From Kiritimatiellia bacterium (GTDB lineage: Bacteria; Verrucomicrobiota; Kiritimatiellia; RFP12; UBA1067), in assembly GCA_017403825.1 (NCBI GenBank), contig JAFRDO010000091.1, forward strand, positions 1-64,000: a stretch of DNA of 64,000 nucleotides, in the 5' to 3' direction. Shown here one piece after another: positions 1 through 9,259 of this stretch. The notes below the pieces were generated by a model that worked only from the letters and a program-made list of their open reading frames with translations, was not told where the DNA came from and made no database searches. Each line of letters begins with the position of its first letter. The stretch's first letter is position 1. Both the position numbers and the translations under genes were made by a program.

Positions 1-1036
1 CCGGAGCCGCAGGCGCCTCGGCTACGGGGGCGGGAGCCGCCTCGGGGGCCTTGGCAGCCTCGACGGCAGCCTCGGCCTCGGCGACCTTAGCCTGACGCTT
101 GGCGGCAAGGTCGGCCTTCGCCTTCGTCTCGGCGGCCTCCTTCGCGGCACGCGCCGCAGCCTTCACGTCGGCAGAGACGACGCCCTTCTTCGCGGACGAG
201 CGCTTCGCGCCGCCAGAAGGACGCGCGGACGCCTTCGCCTTGCGCTCGGCCCTCGCGGCCTTTTCCGTAGCCGCGCGCTGCGCGCGCTCGGCCTCGCGAC
301 GGCGGTTCTCCTCCGCCGCATGCGCGCTGTACTCGTCGTTGGCCTCCTTGATGACTTTAACAAGGCCGTTTATGACGAGCTCGACGCCGCGCACAGAGTC
401 GTCGTTGCCGGGAATCACGTAGTCGATCGGCTCCGGGTCGGCGTTAGTGTCGACGATCGCGACGACCGGAATATGCAGGCGGACAGCCTCCTTGACCGCA
501 TTCGCCTCCTTCACGCAGTCTACGATCACGACGGCGCCGGGCATCTCGGCCATGTCGGCGATGCCCGTCAGGTTGGTCTCGAGCTTGCCAAGCTCGCGGC
601 GTAGCATCGAGGCCTCCTGCTTGTGCTCGGAGAGCTGACCGCCGTTCGCCTTCGCCGTCGCCTGCAGCTGGCGCATGCGCTTGACCGACGAGCGGATCGT
701 CTTCGCGTTGGTAAGAGTACCGCCGAGCCAGCGCTCAGTCACGTAAAACTGGTCGACCCCCTGCGCGGCCGCCTTGACAAGCTCGGCCATCTGCTTCTTG
801 GTCGCCACGAAAAGCAGCTTCTTGCCGGCGAGGACCACTCCCTTGACGAACGCGGCGGCTTCGTCGAGCATCTCGACGGACTGCTGCAGGTCAATGATGT
901 GGATTCCGTTGCGCTTGTCGAAGATGTAGCCCTTCATCTTCGGGTTCCAGCGCTTCGTCTGATGGCCGAAGTGCAACCCGGCGTCAAACATGTCCTTGAG
1001 GGTGATGCCCGTAAGGGCAGATGTAGGCATTTCCAT
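1..1036 (-). CDS. rpsB: 30S ribosomal protein S2 (3' end outside window)
   Basis: Small-subunit ribosomal protein needed for S1 binding and translation initiation. Near the N-terminus the S2 signature GLHFGHQTKRWNPKM is visible, followed by KKQMAELV, WLGGTLTN and the late motif IPVVAIVDTNADPE. The core ends near residue 235 and is followed by at least 110 residues of Ala/Lys/Glu-rich, low-complexity tail that runs off the window edge; ordinary S2 is about 230-260 residues. The start ATG is at 1034-1036, with a good Shine-Dalgarno (GAAAGGAG) just upstream. A second ATG two codons later is possible. tsf normally follows rpsB, but that region is outside the window. Confidence 0.95.
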   Translation of the reverse strand, partial: MEMPTSALTGITLKDMFDAGLHFGHQTKRWNPKMKGYIFDKRNGIHIIDLQQSVEMLDEAAAFVKGVVLAGKKLLFVATKKQMAELVKAAAQGVDQFYVTERWLGGTLTNAKTIRSSVKRMRQLQATAKANGGQLSEHKQEASMLRRELGKLETNLTGIADMAEMPGAVVIVDCVKEANAVKEAVRLHIPVVAIVDTNADPEPIDYVIPGNDDSVRGVELVINGLVKVIKEANDEYSAHAAEENRRREAERAQRAATEKAARAERKAKASARPSGGAKRSSAKKGVVSADVKAAARAAKEAAETKAKADLAAKRQAKVAEAEAAVEAAKAPEAAPAPVAEAPAAP

Positions 1037-1137
1037 TTTTTCTCCTTTCGAACCAGTGTCAAGTTCAATCCGCTTTGGCCGGGAATGGGGCCCGACTCAT
1101 TCGCTTCAACCCGCCCACCATGGGCGAATTGAAGGGT

Positions 1138-1166
1138 AGTATATCAAAATCCCGGCCGTCTGGCAA
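1138..1166 (-). promoter_or_regulatory. sigma-70-type promoter of rpsB
   Basis: On the minus strand TTGCCA (1161-1166) and TATACT (1138-1143) are separated by 17 nt, and the -10 is preceded by the TTTTGA run seen at many promoters in this window. The predicted leader of about 95 nt before rpsB could hold autoregulatory structure, but I see no obvious one. Confidence 0.6.
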
Positions 1167-1221
1167 TACCGCCTGCGCGCTGCGCGCTGACTGGGAGGCG
1201 CAAACCGAGGCCGGAGCCGGA

Positions 1222-1920
1222 CTATGCCGAGAACCGCACGGTCCACGGACCGTTGGCGCGCCAGCAGTCGCGGACGCTTTCGACCGTCGGCTCCACGTAA
1301 AGTGGCGTCGCCTGGTGCCGGAACCACGTGTCCTGGCGCTTGGCGAGCTGGCAGGTGCGTGTGAGAATCTTCGCCCGGTCATCCCCCTCGCGGTAACCGA
1401 TCGCCAAAGCGGCCGTGCGCGACCACGCCGGATACTTGGCGCGGAGACGGCGCTTCTCCTCCTCAAGCCCAGCCATGAACATGCCGTCAAGACGCGCCGC
1501 GATCCGCTCGCGCACGACGGCACGGTCGATGCGTATGACCGGGTACTCCGGCGGCGGCTTCGTCCACTTGCGGTCAAGCCCCCGCAGAAGCGCCGAAAAG
1601 TAAAGCCCCGTGCCGCCGACGACGATGATCGGAACGTCCGCCGGCACGTCCGCCGCCCATGCGGCCGCCGCGCGCAGCCATGCGCCGGACGAGAACTCCT
1701 CCGCGGGCGTGACAATGTCAACGCCGCCCATGTGAAACTCGGCAATCTCCTCCGGCGGAGGCTTTGCGGTGCCTACGTCCATGCCGCGGTAGACCAACAT
1801 GGAATCGGCGCTCAGTATCCACGCGCCCATCTCCCGCGCAAGCGCCGCCGCGATCGCGCTTTTGCCGCTCGCCGTCGGCCCCGCGAGCAGATATGCCTTC
1901 CGCTCGAGCGCCGCGCCCAT
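1222..1920 (-). CDS. miaA: tRNA dimethylallyltransferase, unusually short
   Basis: MiaA transfers a dimethylallyl group to A37 of tRNAs reading UNN codons. The P-loop GPTASGKS, the catalytic segment SADSMLVYRGMDVGTAKP, GGTGLYF and the late RQDTWFRH motif are all present. The protein is only about 232 residues against about 300 in the family. The missing part lies just after GGTGLYFSALLRGL, where the helical segment carrying the usual DP..A..I.PND.RR motif should be; the sequence goes almost directly to the downstream R.DRAVVRERI block. The ATG at 1918-1920 overlaps the purB stop (TGATG); a GTG one codon upstream is the alternative start. It is translationally coupled to purB. It could be a compact functional enzyme or a degenerating copy. 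Confidence 0.85.
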   Translation of the reverse strand: MGAALERKAYLLAGPTASGKSAIAAALAREMGAWILSADSMLVYRGMDVGTAKPPPEEIAEFHMGGVDIVTPAEEFSSGAWLRAAAAWAADVPADVPIIVVGGTGLYFSALLRGLDRKWTKPPPEYPVIRIDRAVVRERIAARLDGMFMAGLEEEKRRLRAKYPAWSRTAALAIGYREGDDRAKILTRTCQLAKRQDTWFRHQATPLYVEPTVESVRDCWRANGPWTVRFSA

Positions 1921-3281
1921 CACGCCAGCCGAGCAAGCTTCGCCGCGATGCCTACGTAAGCGGCCGGCGTCAACTTCATGAGACGCGCCTTGTCGGCTGC
2001 GGGAAGCGGCAGGGCGGACACGAACTCGCGCATCGTCTCGGCCGTCACGCGACGGCCGCGGGTCAGCTCCTTGAGGCGTTCGTACGGACGATCCATGCCC
2101 ACCTTGCGCATGACAGTCTGAATCGGCTCAGCAAGGACCTCCCAGTTGCGGTCCAGGTCCTCAGCCAGGCGCTCGCGGTTTAACTCCAGCTTGCCGAGCC
2201 CCTTCGCCGTAGAGCGAACGGCTATCAGCGAATAGCCGAACCCGACGCCCATGTTGCGGAGCGTGGTGGAGTCCGTCAGGTCGCGCTGCAGGCGCGAGAC
2301 CGGCAGCTTGCGAGACATGAAGCCAAGGATCGCGTTGGCGAGGCCGAGGTTCCCCTCGGAGTTTTCGAAGTCGATCGGGTTCACCTTGTGCGGCATCGTA
2401 GAGGAGCCGATCTCACCCTTGACCGTGCGCTGTCGGAAGTACCCCATCGAGATGTACAGCCAGACGTCGCGGTCGAAGTCGAGGAGAACCGAGTTCCAAC
2501 GCTGCACGGCATCGAACAGCTCGGCTATCCCGTCGTGCGACTCGATCTGCGTGGTGAGGCGGTTTTGCCTAAGACCGAGCGAAGCGATAACCTTGCCGGA
2601 AAGCTTCTCCCAGTCCACGTCAGGGTAGGCCGCTAGGTGCGCGTTGAAGTTGCCGACCGCGCCGTTCATCTTCGCGGGCATGACAAGCCTGTCGATCTCC
2701 GCCGCCTGGCGCTTCAGCCGCCGCGACACCACGGCGAACTCCTTGCCGACCGTCGTGGGCGACGCCGGCTGGCCGTGCGTGTGTGCAAGCATCGGAACGC
2801 GGGCATAAGCCTTCGCCATCGCCGCGACAACCGCCGTCACCTCGTCCATGGCCGAACGGAGAACCTTCGTGCCGTCGCGCAGCATCAGCGCGTGGGACAT
2901 GTTGTTGACGTCCTCAGACGTGCAGCCGAAGTGAATGAACTCGGAGCGCGATGCGAGCGGCGTCGACGCGACCTTCTCCTTAAGGAAATACTCGATGGCC
3001 TTGACGTCGTGGTTAGTCGTCCTCTCTATGTCCTTCACGCGCTGCGCGTCGGCGAGCGAGAAGCCTTCGGCCATTCCGCGCAGGACCTTGCGCTCCGCGG
3101 CGGAAAGCGGCTTGCACTCGCGAATTCCCTTCTCGTCGCACAACGCCTCAAGCCAGGCGCATTCGACGAGAACGCGCCGACGCATCAGCCCGTATTCGGA
3201 AAACACGTCGCCGAACTCCCGGCATTTCGAGGCATACCGCCCGTCGATGGGCGAGACGGCTGTTAGCGTATCGATCTGCAT
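1920..3281 (-). CDS. purB: adenylosuccinate lyase
   Basis: Catalyses two beta-eliminations in purine synthesis: SAICAR to AICAR, and adenylosuccinate to AMP. At 453 residues it matches the E. coli-type PurB (about 456), beginning with the typical LTAVSPIDGRY. The fumarase/aspartase superfamily signature GSSTMPHKVNPIDFEN is present around residue 290, as is the substrate-binding TSEDVNNM segment near residue 120. The start ATG at 3279-3281 has an AAGGAAGG ribosome site 5-6 nt upstream. It is the first gene of a short operon with miaA and has its own promoter at 3306-3333. Confidence 0.96.
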   Translation of the reverse strand: MQIDTLTAVSPIDGRYASKCREFGDVFSEYGLMRRRVLVECAWLEALCDEKGIRECKPLSAAERKVLRGMAEGFSLADAQRVKDIERTTNHDVKAIEYFLKEKVASTPLASRSEFIHFGCTSEDVNNMSHALMLRDGTKVLRSAMDEVTAVVAAMAKAYARVPMLAHTHGQPASPTTVGKEFAVVSRRLKRQAAEIDRLVMPAKMNGAVGNFNAHLAAYPDVDWEKLSGKVIASLGLRQNRLTTQIESHDGIAELFDAVQRWNSVLLDFDRDVWLYISMGYFRQRTVKGEIGSSTMPHKVNPIDFENSEGNLGLANAILGFMSRKLPVSRLQRDLTDSTTLRNMGVGFGYSLIAVRSTAKGLGKLELNRERLAEDLDRNWEVLAEPIQTVMRKVGMDRPYERLKELTRGRRVTAETMREFVSALPLPAADKARLMKLTPAAYVGIAAKLARLA

Positions 3282-3305
3282 GATTAACCTTCCTTGATGC
3301 CGTGG

Positions 3306-3333
3306 ATTATACCAAAACTGTCCGCATTTTCAA
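3306..3333 (-). promoter_or_regulatory. promoter of purB
   Basis: Minus-strand TTGAAA (3328-3333), 16-nt spacer and TATAAT (3306-3311) with the extended TTTTGG just upstream. The predicted leader to the purB ATG is about 20 nt. Confidence 0.65.
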
Positions 3334-3343
3334 TCAGGCGGCG

Positions 3344-4453
3344 TCACCGAAGGAGGCGAAACGCCTGCTCGGCTGTTGCCGTCAGGTTCGCTGCCGCCGT
3401 CGCGCGGTCAAGCGCCTCGTCGAGCGTAACGATCCTGCGCAGGATCGGGAAGTAGGCGTCTATCCCCGCCGCGTTGACGGCCTCGGCCCCTTCGCCAACG
3501 CACCCGGCGAACGCGACCGTCCTGACGCCATGGCGCTTTGCGAGACGCGCCACGCCGACGGGCGCCTTGCCCATCGCAGTCTGCCCGTCAAGGCGCCCCT
3601 CACCGGTCACGGCCACGTCCGCGTCACGAAGCTCGTCCTCAAGGCGGGTCTCCCTCAAGATCAGGTCTACGCCCGGCGTCAGCTCCGCATTCAAGAAGGT
3701 CTTGAACGCATATCCGAGACCGCCCGCCGCGCCGGCGCCGGGCGAGTCCGGCTCGCCGCCGGCGACAGACGCGAAATGCGCCAGCGCGGCGTCGAGTTCG
3801 CGCACCGCCTCCGGCGATGCGCCCTTCTGCGGACCATACACCGCGCTCGCCCCGTTCGGACCGCATAGCGGATTCGTCACGTCGCAGGCGATGCGGAAGG
3901 AAAGGTTCCGCAGGTCGCCGGACGTCGGAGGCTCGATGCGCGCAAGGCGCGCAAGTGCCGCTCCGCCGCGCGGCAGGTCGCGCCCGTCCGCGTCAAAGAG
4001 TTGCCAGCCGAGCGCCTGAAGCATTCCGGCGCCGCAGTCGTTCGTCGCGCTGCCGCCGATGCCCATTATGAAGCTCCGCGCACCCCGCACGGCCGCGTCG
4101 CGAATCATCTCTCCGACTCCGTACGTCGTCGTCCGCCGCGGATCGCGCTCGATGCCGGAGACGAGCGGCAAGCCTGCAGCCTGCGCCATCTCCATCACGG
4201 CCAATCCGCCGGGGAGCAGTCCGTAGGCAGCGGTCACGGGACGCCCCGCAGGACCGGTTACGACAACTTCTCGCCTTTCTCCGCCCATGCCGCCGACGAG
4301 CGCGTCAACCGTTCCTTCTCCGCCGTCGGCGAGCGGACGCACCACGCATTCGGCATCGGGAACGGCGCGGCGAACACCCTCCGCCGCGGCCGCTCCGGCT
4401 TCAAGCGAAGTCAAGCTGCCCTTGAACGAATCGATTGCTATGACGACTTTCAT
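3344..4453 (-). CDS. glycerate kinase (GarK/GlxK family)
   Basis: Phosphorylates glycerate with ATP. At 369 residues it matches the type-1 glycerate kinase family. The visible motifs are DSFKGSLTS at the N-terminus, PLADGGEGTVDAL near residue 40, GIGGSATNDCGAGM near residue 135 and TGEGRLDGQTAMGKAPVGVA near residue 285. The ATG has GGAGG six nt upstream. It is 43 nt downstream of the large metallopeptidase gene, so it may be the last gene of the long minus-strand run. The product could be 2- or 3-phosphoglycerate; sequence alone does not settle this. Confidence 0.92.
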   Translation of the reverse strand: MKVVIAIDSFKGSLTSLEAGAAAAEGVRRAVPDAECVVRPLADGGEGTVDALVGGMGGERREVVVTGPAGRPVTAAYGLLPGGLAVMEMAQAAGLPLVSGIERDPRRTTTYGVGEMIRDAAVRGARSFIMGIGGSATNDCGAGMLQALGWQLFDADGRDLPRGGAALARLARIEPPTSGDLRNLSFRIACDVTNPLCGPNGASAVYGPQKGASPEAVRELDAALAHFASVAGGEPDSPGAGAAGGLGYAFKTFLNAELTPGVDLILRETRLEDELRDADVAVTGEGRLDGQTAMGKAPVGVARLAKRHGVRTVAFAGCVGEGAEAVNAAGIDAYFPILRRIVTLDEALDRATAAANLTATAEQAFRLLR

Positions 4454-4496
4454 GCGATCCTCCAGTTGACGCCTTCCAAGCCTGTGACGTGATGAC

Positions 4497-7400
4497 TTAC
4501 GGACTCTTCTTCACCATAACCCGGGAACGGAACCCGGCATGGGCGACAGGCGAAGACACGTCGCCTTCCGGAGACAGGAAAAACGAGACCTCGACATATT
4601 CAGTAACAGGCTTCTTGAGGAGGAGAGGCACGCCAGCCGAGAACCCGCCGGACTTCTCCGCCAGAAGAACGACAGTACCTGAGACCGAATGCGAACCAGA
4701 CAGCCATTTGCCTGCGGCAACGTCTTTCGCGCGATACTTCACCTTCACGCTTCCGTTCGTCCCGAACGACAGCGTCAGCTTGTAGCGGCATGCGGCAGGG
4801 TCGGACTTTCTGGTGGAGACGGTGAGCGACTTTCCGTTCAACGCCGCCGCCAGAGCCTTGTCAGACCCCTTCCAGCGAACCTGTCCGAAAGTCGCCTCTA
4901 CGACGTTCCAGCCGAACTTGCGCGCAGGGTTGCCGCTCGAGCCAAGCATCGTCAGCATCGCAACGCCTCGCCCCGACTCCGCGCCGGACACCTCCAGCGA
5001 CATCGCGAACTTGCAAGTCTTGCCGCCCATGACGACCTTGGCCGTTCCCTTCGCCGTCAGCGTGCCGTCCGGCTGTGCGTTGTAGGACCCGAACGAGAAC
5101 GTCGCCGTGCCGCCGCTGTTCAGCCGCAGCTTTCCGCTGACCTTGCCCGTGGAGCCGACGGTCAGCGTCGCCGGTCCGCAGCACTGGCCTGCCGAGGAAA
5201 GCGAGTTCGTGCAAAGGACGCTCCCGACGAACGTGCCCTTGGCCCAAGCTGGCAGCGAGCACACCCGGAGCGCGAACGAGGTCGAGCAGTCCCACTTCCA
5301 TGCCTTCCTTGCCGTGACCCGCACATTGTAGAGTCCGCTCGCCGTCGGCACACCCGAAATGACGCCGCCAGCGCAGGAAAGCCCCGGAGGCAACCCTTCC
5401 ACCTTATAAGGATCTGCCTCGTCCGCCATGTCGTCGCAGCGCAAAACGAGCCGCTGTTTCACGCCGACCGTCATCTCGTTTGTAGAGTCCGCCGCAATCG
5501 TCTCATATGCCCCATTGCCGGTTCGCATGCGAAGCGAGACTTCCGCAGGCGTCGGGCCGTTCCATTCACCGACCAGAACGTCGAACGCAACAACAACTCC
5601 CTCCTGGCGAGCCGCCGTAGAGACGGAAAGCGACACCGTCCATTCGCCGCGCGCCGTTGGCGTGCCGGCAATGACCCAGCTCCCGTTGGCGAGTCGTTTG
5701 AGCGCCATGCCGTCAGGGAGATTCGACGCGCTGACCACAGGAAGACAGCCCGCCTCTACGTTCAGTGGAATTGTCTGCGCCTCACCAGGCGTCAGCACGT
5801 AAAAGTCGGCGTCAGTCTCAGCGGACAGCTTCTGCGCCGCCTCACTCGTTTTCTTGCGGAACTTCGCATAGACTGTCGCGCCGCCTGCCGGCACCGTATA
5901 GGAGTACGTGCGCGCCTGCCAGAGCCCGGGCAACGGCGAACGCATCTTTGCATCGGCATACCAACCGCAGAAGACATAGCCTTTCTTCGGCGTCGCCACG
6001 AGCTTCACGCGCTTGCCGGGCACATAGAGCCCGCCGCCCTCGACCGAGCCGCTTCCGCTGCACGAGACGAGAAGCGCGTCCTTGTGAAGACGGTAGTTCG
6101 CAACGAGCGGATACGTCAGCCCCAGCAGCCTCGCGTTGTCGTGCGACACCGTTCCCGTAGGCACTCCGCTAGCGACGGTCACGCCCACAACCGGGTCGTC
6201 ATAGAGGCAACCGACGGACGGACTCGAGAAGTGACTCGTCTCGCGATACTCTCCGTCGGTCCAGTTGCTGTCGTAATACGCGGAGTCGATCAGCCGCATA
6301 CGCCTGCCGTTGATGGTGACGTAGTGCGACATGGCGTATTCGCGCCAGGCCTTCGCGTGCTCCGAGCTTCGTCCGTCGTTGTTGTAGCCCATCACGGTCG
6401 TGCAGTGGTCGACGACCACGCCCTCGGCGTTCGTGACGTCGAAGTAATGGCCGGTGGAATAGTCGTACAGCTGAGGCCCGGAGCTGTCGGCGTCGCGCAT
6501 CTTCGCGTGGCCGGCACCCATGTTGTGCCCGCACTCGTGCGCAATCGTGCAGTCGTAGGCGGCGACTGAGACGGCGCAGGCGTTGTAGGCGTAGTCCGGG
6601 AAGGCCGCCTTGGAGATCGAACTGTCGTCTAGCGCGAAGCCGATGCCGACGAGGCCCTGCTCCGCGCTCTTCACGAGGAACGTCACAAGATCCGCACCGA
6701 CAGCCTTGCGCTTGCTGCGGACCCGCTTCCAGTCCGCCGCGCGCGTCGAGTTGGAGTCTGTCTTCGCGCCAGCCAGATAGTCGGTGATAGCGTCGAGGTC
6801 CGCCGAGCCGTAGACGGAGCGGACCGTCCGCGCGTCAGTCGAGACTGCGATGGTGCCCACCAGCCGGAACGAGAACTTTTCCGCCAGGCCGCTGTTGGCA
6901 AGAATGTTGTTCATGCTAGCGATGCGGTCTTCGGCGAACAGCCCGACTGCGTTCTTCTCCCCGGCAAAAGCCGAAGCGGTGCGCACCCACTCCGCGCCGG
7001 ACTTGTCGAAGGCAAACAGCACGTCCACCACGTTCGTAAGAGTCTCGCCAGACAGCATCGCGCGCCCGTCAACGAGGGGATCGCCCGTCAGCTTGGCGAG
7101 TCGCGCCGCCTTGGAGAACGGCGAGGCCGACGTTGCGGCGGACGGCTTGGCCGGCGATGCCGCGGCGGACGGCGACTTCACCCCGCAGCGCCGCTTGCCG
7201 CCGGGCGGAGTGCGCTCCGAGACCCGCAGGCTCTCGCCGTCCCAACGGAACACGAAGACGTGGCGCGTGAGCACGTCCGTCACCGTGGCGACGAACCCCG
7301 ACGGCGTCTCGACTACGGTCGCGTTGCGTACGGGCGAGCCGAGGGAGCGCCCGCCGTATGAGGCGTGACCGGTCACGGAATCCGTCCGCGCTCCCAGCGT

Positions 7401-7577
7401 CAGCGAAACCTTCTCGCCGTCGAACGCCGGCAGCACTAGCCTGCCGCCAGCCTGCGGCGCCAGTTCGCCGCACTCCGAGGCCGGGACGACGCGGGAGCGG
7501 ATCACCCCGCCCGCCGCCGACGACGCCAGAAGCAGCGCCAACAGCATGAGACAGAAAAGCTTCCCCTTCTCCCTCAT
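4497..7577 (-). CDS. secreted zinc metallopeptidase with InlB-like and Ig-like repeats
   Basis: A predicted exported protein of 1026 residues. It begins with a classic signal peptide (MREKGK plus LMLLALLLASSAAGG). The metzincin zinc site HECGHNMGAGH starts at residue 347 and is followed about 40 residues later by a Met-turn-like VMGYNND, so the catalytic domain resembles reprolysin-like M12 peptidases. After it come a WYADAKMRSPL unit of InlB/Listeria-Bacteroides type near residue 530 (ending VYAKF), at least two putative Ig-type segments (GLPPGLSCAGGVISG; GTPTARGEW) and a C-terminal beta-rich domain. The reading frame extends further upstream, but the ATG at 7575-7577 overlaps the stop of the upstream transporter gene (ATGA) and starts the signal peptide. 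The likely role is extracellular protein degradation. Confidence 0.85.
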   Translation of the reverse strand: MREKGKLFCLMLLALLLASSAAGGVIRSRVVPASECGELAPQAGGRLVLPAFDGEKVSLTLGARTDSVTGHASYGGRSLGSPVRNATVVETPSGFVATVTDVLTRHVFVFRWDGESLRVSERTPPGGKRRCGVKSPSAAASPAKPSAATSASPFSKAARLAKLTGDPLVDGRAMLSGETLTNVVDVLFAFDKSGAEWVRTASAFAGEKNAVGLFAEDRIASMNNILANSGLAEKFSFRLVGTIAVSTDARTVRSVYGSADLDAITDYLAGAKTDSNSTRAADWKRVRSKRKAVGADLVTFLVKSAEQGLVGIGFALDDSSISKAAFPDYAYNACAVSVAAYDCTIAHECGHNMGAGHAKMRDADSSGPQLYDYSTGHYFDVTNAEGVVVDHCTTVMGYNNDGRSSEHAKAWREYAMSHYVTINGRRMRLIDSAYYDSNWTDGEYRETSHFSSPSVGCLYDDPVVGVTVASGVPTGTVSHDNARLLGLTYPLVANYRLHKDALLVSCSGSGSVEGGGLYVPGKRVKLVATPKKGYVFCGWYADAKMRSPLPGLWQARTYSYTVPAGGATVYAKFRKKTSEAAQKLSAETDADFYVLTPGEAQTIPLNVEAGCLPVVSASNLPDGMALKRLANGSWVIAGTPTARGEWTVSLSVSTAARQEGVVVAFDVLVGEWNGPTPAEVSLRMRTGNGAYETIAADSTNEMTVGVKQRLVLRCDDMADEADPYKVEGLPPGLSCAGGVISGVPTASGLYNVRVTARKAWKWDCSTSFALRVCSLPAWAKGTFVGSVLCTNSLSSAGQCCGPATLTVGSTGKVSGKLRLNSGGTATFSFGSYNAQPDGTLTAKGTAKVVMGGKTCKFAMSLEVSGAESGRGVAMLTMLGSSGNPARKFGWNVVEATFGQVRWKGSDKALAAALNGKSLTVSTRKSDPAACRYKLTLSFGTNGSVKVKYRAKDVAAGKWLSGSHSVSGTVVLLAEKSGGFSAGVPLLLKKPVTEYVEVSFFLSPEGDVSSPVAHAGFRSRVMVKKSP

Positions 7578-9259
7578 CGCTTGCCGCCAAAAAGCGTCTC
7601 GGCGCAGTTGAGATAGTAAGCCCGGACACGCTCGTAGGCGTTGATTATGTCGAGCTCGCCAAGCACACGTATCGACGAGCCGGGGTCCTCCGGGCCGATC
7701 CGCCCGAGCTGGATCCGCCGGCAGTCGCGTATGAACTCGTGTATGCCCGTCGACTCCGCCTGCACCGCCTCCAGATCGAACGGCACGCGCGGCGAACGGA
7801 TGAGCGGGGTGATCCGCCCGGCAAACGCCGACACCCTGTCGTGGACCTTCAGCAGAAGGGCGACCGACGCTTCGGACATCGTCTGCTTCTGGCGGCGGAG
7901 GCGCCGCACGACCTTGAGCACCTGCGCGCACTCGTCGGAAATGGATTCCAGCTCGTCCGTAAGGCGAAGCAGTCTCCGGGCCCGCTCCGCGACGTCCTGC
8001 GGCAGGCGCTTCGTCATGATCGAGCCAAGGAACTCCGTCACCTCGCGCTGCACGTTGTCAAGAATGTCCTCGCGGTGCAGTATGTGGTTCTCGACAGACT
8101 CGTCCGCCTCGCCGGCAACGACCCTGCGGGCGCAGGCGAGGAGATCGAGGTTTGACTCCTTCATGAAATGTATCTCAAGGAGAGCCTGGTCGCACGCGAT
8201 GACGGGCGAAAGCCGTACGCCCATCTTCAGCACGGAAAGGTGGGGCTTCTCCTCGTCCTTCTGCGGAACCAGCCTCTCGACAAGGGCTGCGAACGGCTTC
8301 ACGAACGGGAAGAAGAGGAGTCCGCGCAGCGCGGAAAACACGGTGTCCGTCACTGCGATCGGCGCCATTACGCCGAGCAGCATCGGACCCTTCGCCGTCT
8401 CAGTCACGACTGCCCAGTTCGGAAAGAGCGCCTTGCCCATCGGCACGAACACCGGCAGCACAAGAGGCAGGAACACGAGCGATCCCAGCACGTTGGAGAG
8501 CGTGTGCGCCAGGGCGGTGCGCCGCGCCGAAGCCGTGCCGCCTATCGCCGCAAGCCACGCAGTCGCCGTGGTGCCGATGTTCGCGCCGAACAGCACCGCT
8601 ATCGCCATCTCGTAGGTGATCAGCTGCTGGGAGGCGAGTGTCATGGCAATGGCTATCGAGGCTGCCGAACTCTGTATTACGGCGGTGAACACGGCGGCGA
8701 CCAGCGCCACGAGTGCCACGCCGCCAAGCGTAGTCGCCCCCATGCGGGCGAACACAGCCTGTATGTCGGGGCTCTGGCGTATCGGCGCCACGCCCTTGGA
8801 CATGAAGTACATTCCCAGGAACACGAGCCCCAGCCCTAGCACGGCGAGGCCGGCGTTGTGCGGACGCTCCCCCCTGACAAAGAAGTACAGTACGCCGCCA
8901 AGCCCAAGCCCAGCCAGCCCCAGCACCTGCGGGTCAGGGGCGAACGCAACGATCCACACCGTCGCCGTCGTGCCGATGTTCGCGCCGATTATCACGTTGA
9001 TCGCCTGCTGCAGCGTCATCAGCCCGGACGACACGAAGCCGACAAGCATCACGGAGATAATCGACGACGACTGCACGAGTATCGTCGACACCACGCCCGT
9101 ACCCACCCCAGCGGCGCGGTGCGTCGTGGCAAGCGCCATAATCCGCCGCAGTTCGCGGCCGGCCACGGCCTGAAGGCCCTCGGAGAGATGCTTCATTCCG
9201 AGCAGGAAGACTCCAAGTCCCCCAAGCACAGTAACGAGCATCACGGACAAAGCTGTCAT
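7574..9259 (-). CDS. Na/Pi cotransporter family protein with PhoU-like C-terminal domain
   Basis: A membrane transporter of 561 residues. Two inverted Na/Pi-cotransporter repeats each carry the GANIGTTAT motif (near residues 93 and 225), with the first half also showing QSSSIISV and the second QSSAASIAIAM. About eight hydrophobic segments fill residues 1-320. From about residue 340 a helical, charged PhoU-like domain follows (REDILDNVQREVTEFLGS, LTDELESISDEC). This is the NptA/YjbB type, thought to export or import phosphate with Na+. It overlaps the upstream gene by ATGA and the downstream peptidase gene by ATGA, so it is translationally coupled on both sides. Confidence 0.92.
   Translation of the reverse strand: MTALSVMLVTVLGGLGVFLLGMKHLSEGLQAVAGRELRRIMALATTHRAAGVGTGVVSTILVQSSSIISVMLVGFVSSGLMTLQQAINVIIGANIGTTATVWIVAFAPDPQVLGLAGLGLGGVLYFFVRGERPHNAGLAVLGLGLVFLGMYFMSKGVAPIRQSPDIQAVFARMGATTLGGVALVALVAAVFTAVIQSSAASIAIAMTLASQQLITYEMAIAVLFGANIGTTATAWLAAIGGTASARRTALAHTLSNVLGSLVFLPLVLPVFVPMGKALFPNWAVVTETAKGPMLLGVMAPIAVTDTVFSALRGLLFFPFVKPFAALVERLVPQKDEEKPHLSVLKMGVRLSPVIACDQALLEIHFMKESNLDLLACARRVVAGEADESVENHILHREDILDNVQREVTEFLGSIMTKRLPQDVAERARRLLRLTDELESISDECAQVLKVVRRLRRQKQTMSEASVALLLKVHDRVSAFAGRITPLIRSPRVPFDLEAVQAESTGIHEFIRDCRRIQLGRIGPEDPGSSIRVLGELDIINAYERVRAYYLNCAETLFGGKR

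Noticed and set aside
4689..6569. Long plus-strand open frame of 626 codons
   Set aside because: It is antisense to the metallopeptidase gene, Arg/His-rich as expected for a shadow frame in GC-rich DNA, with no ribosome site or domain.
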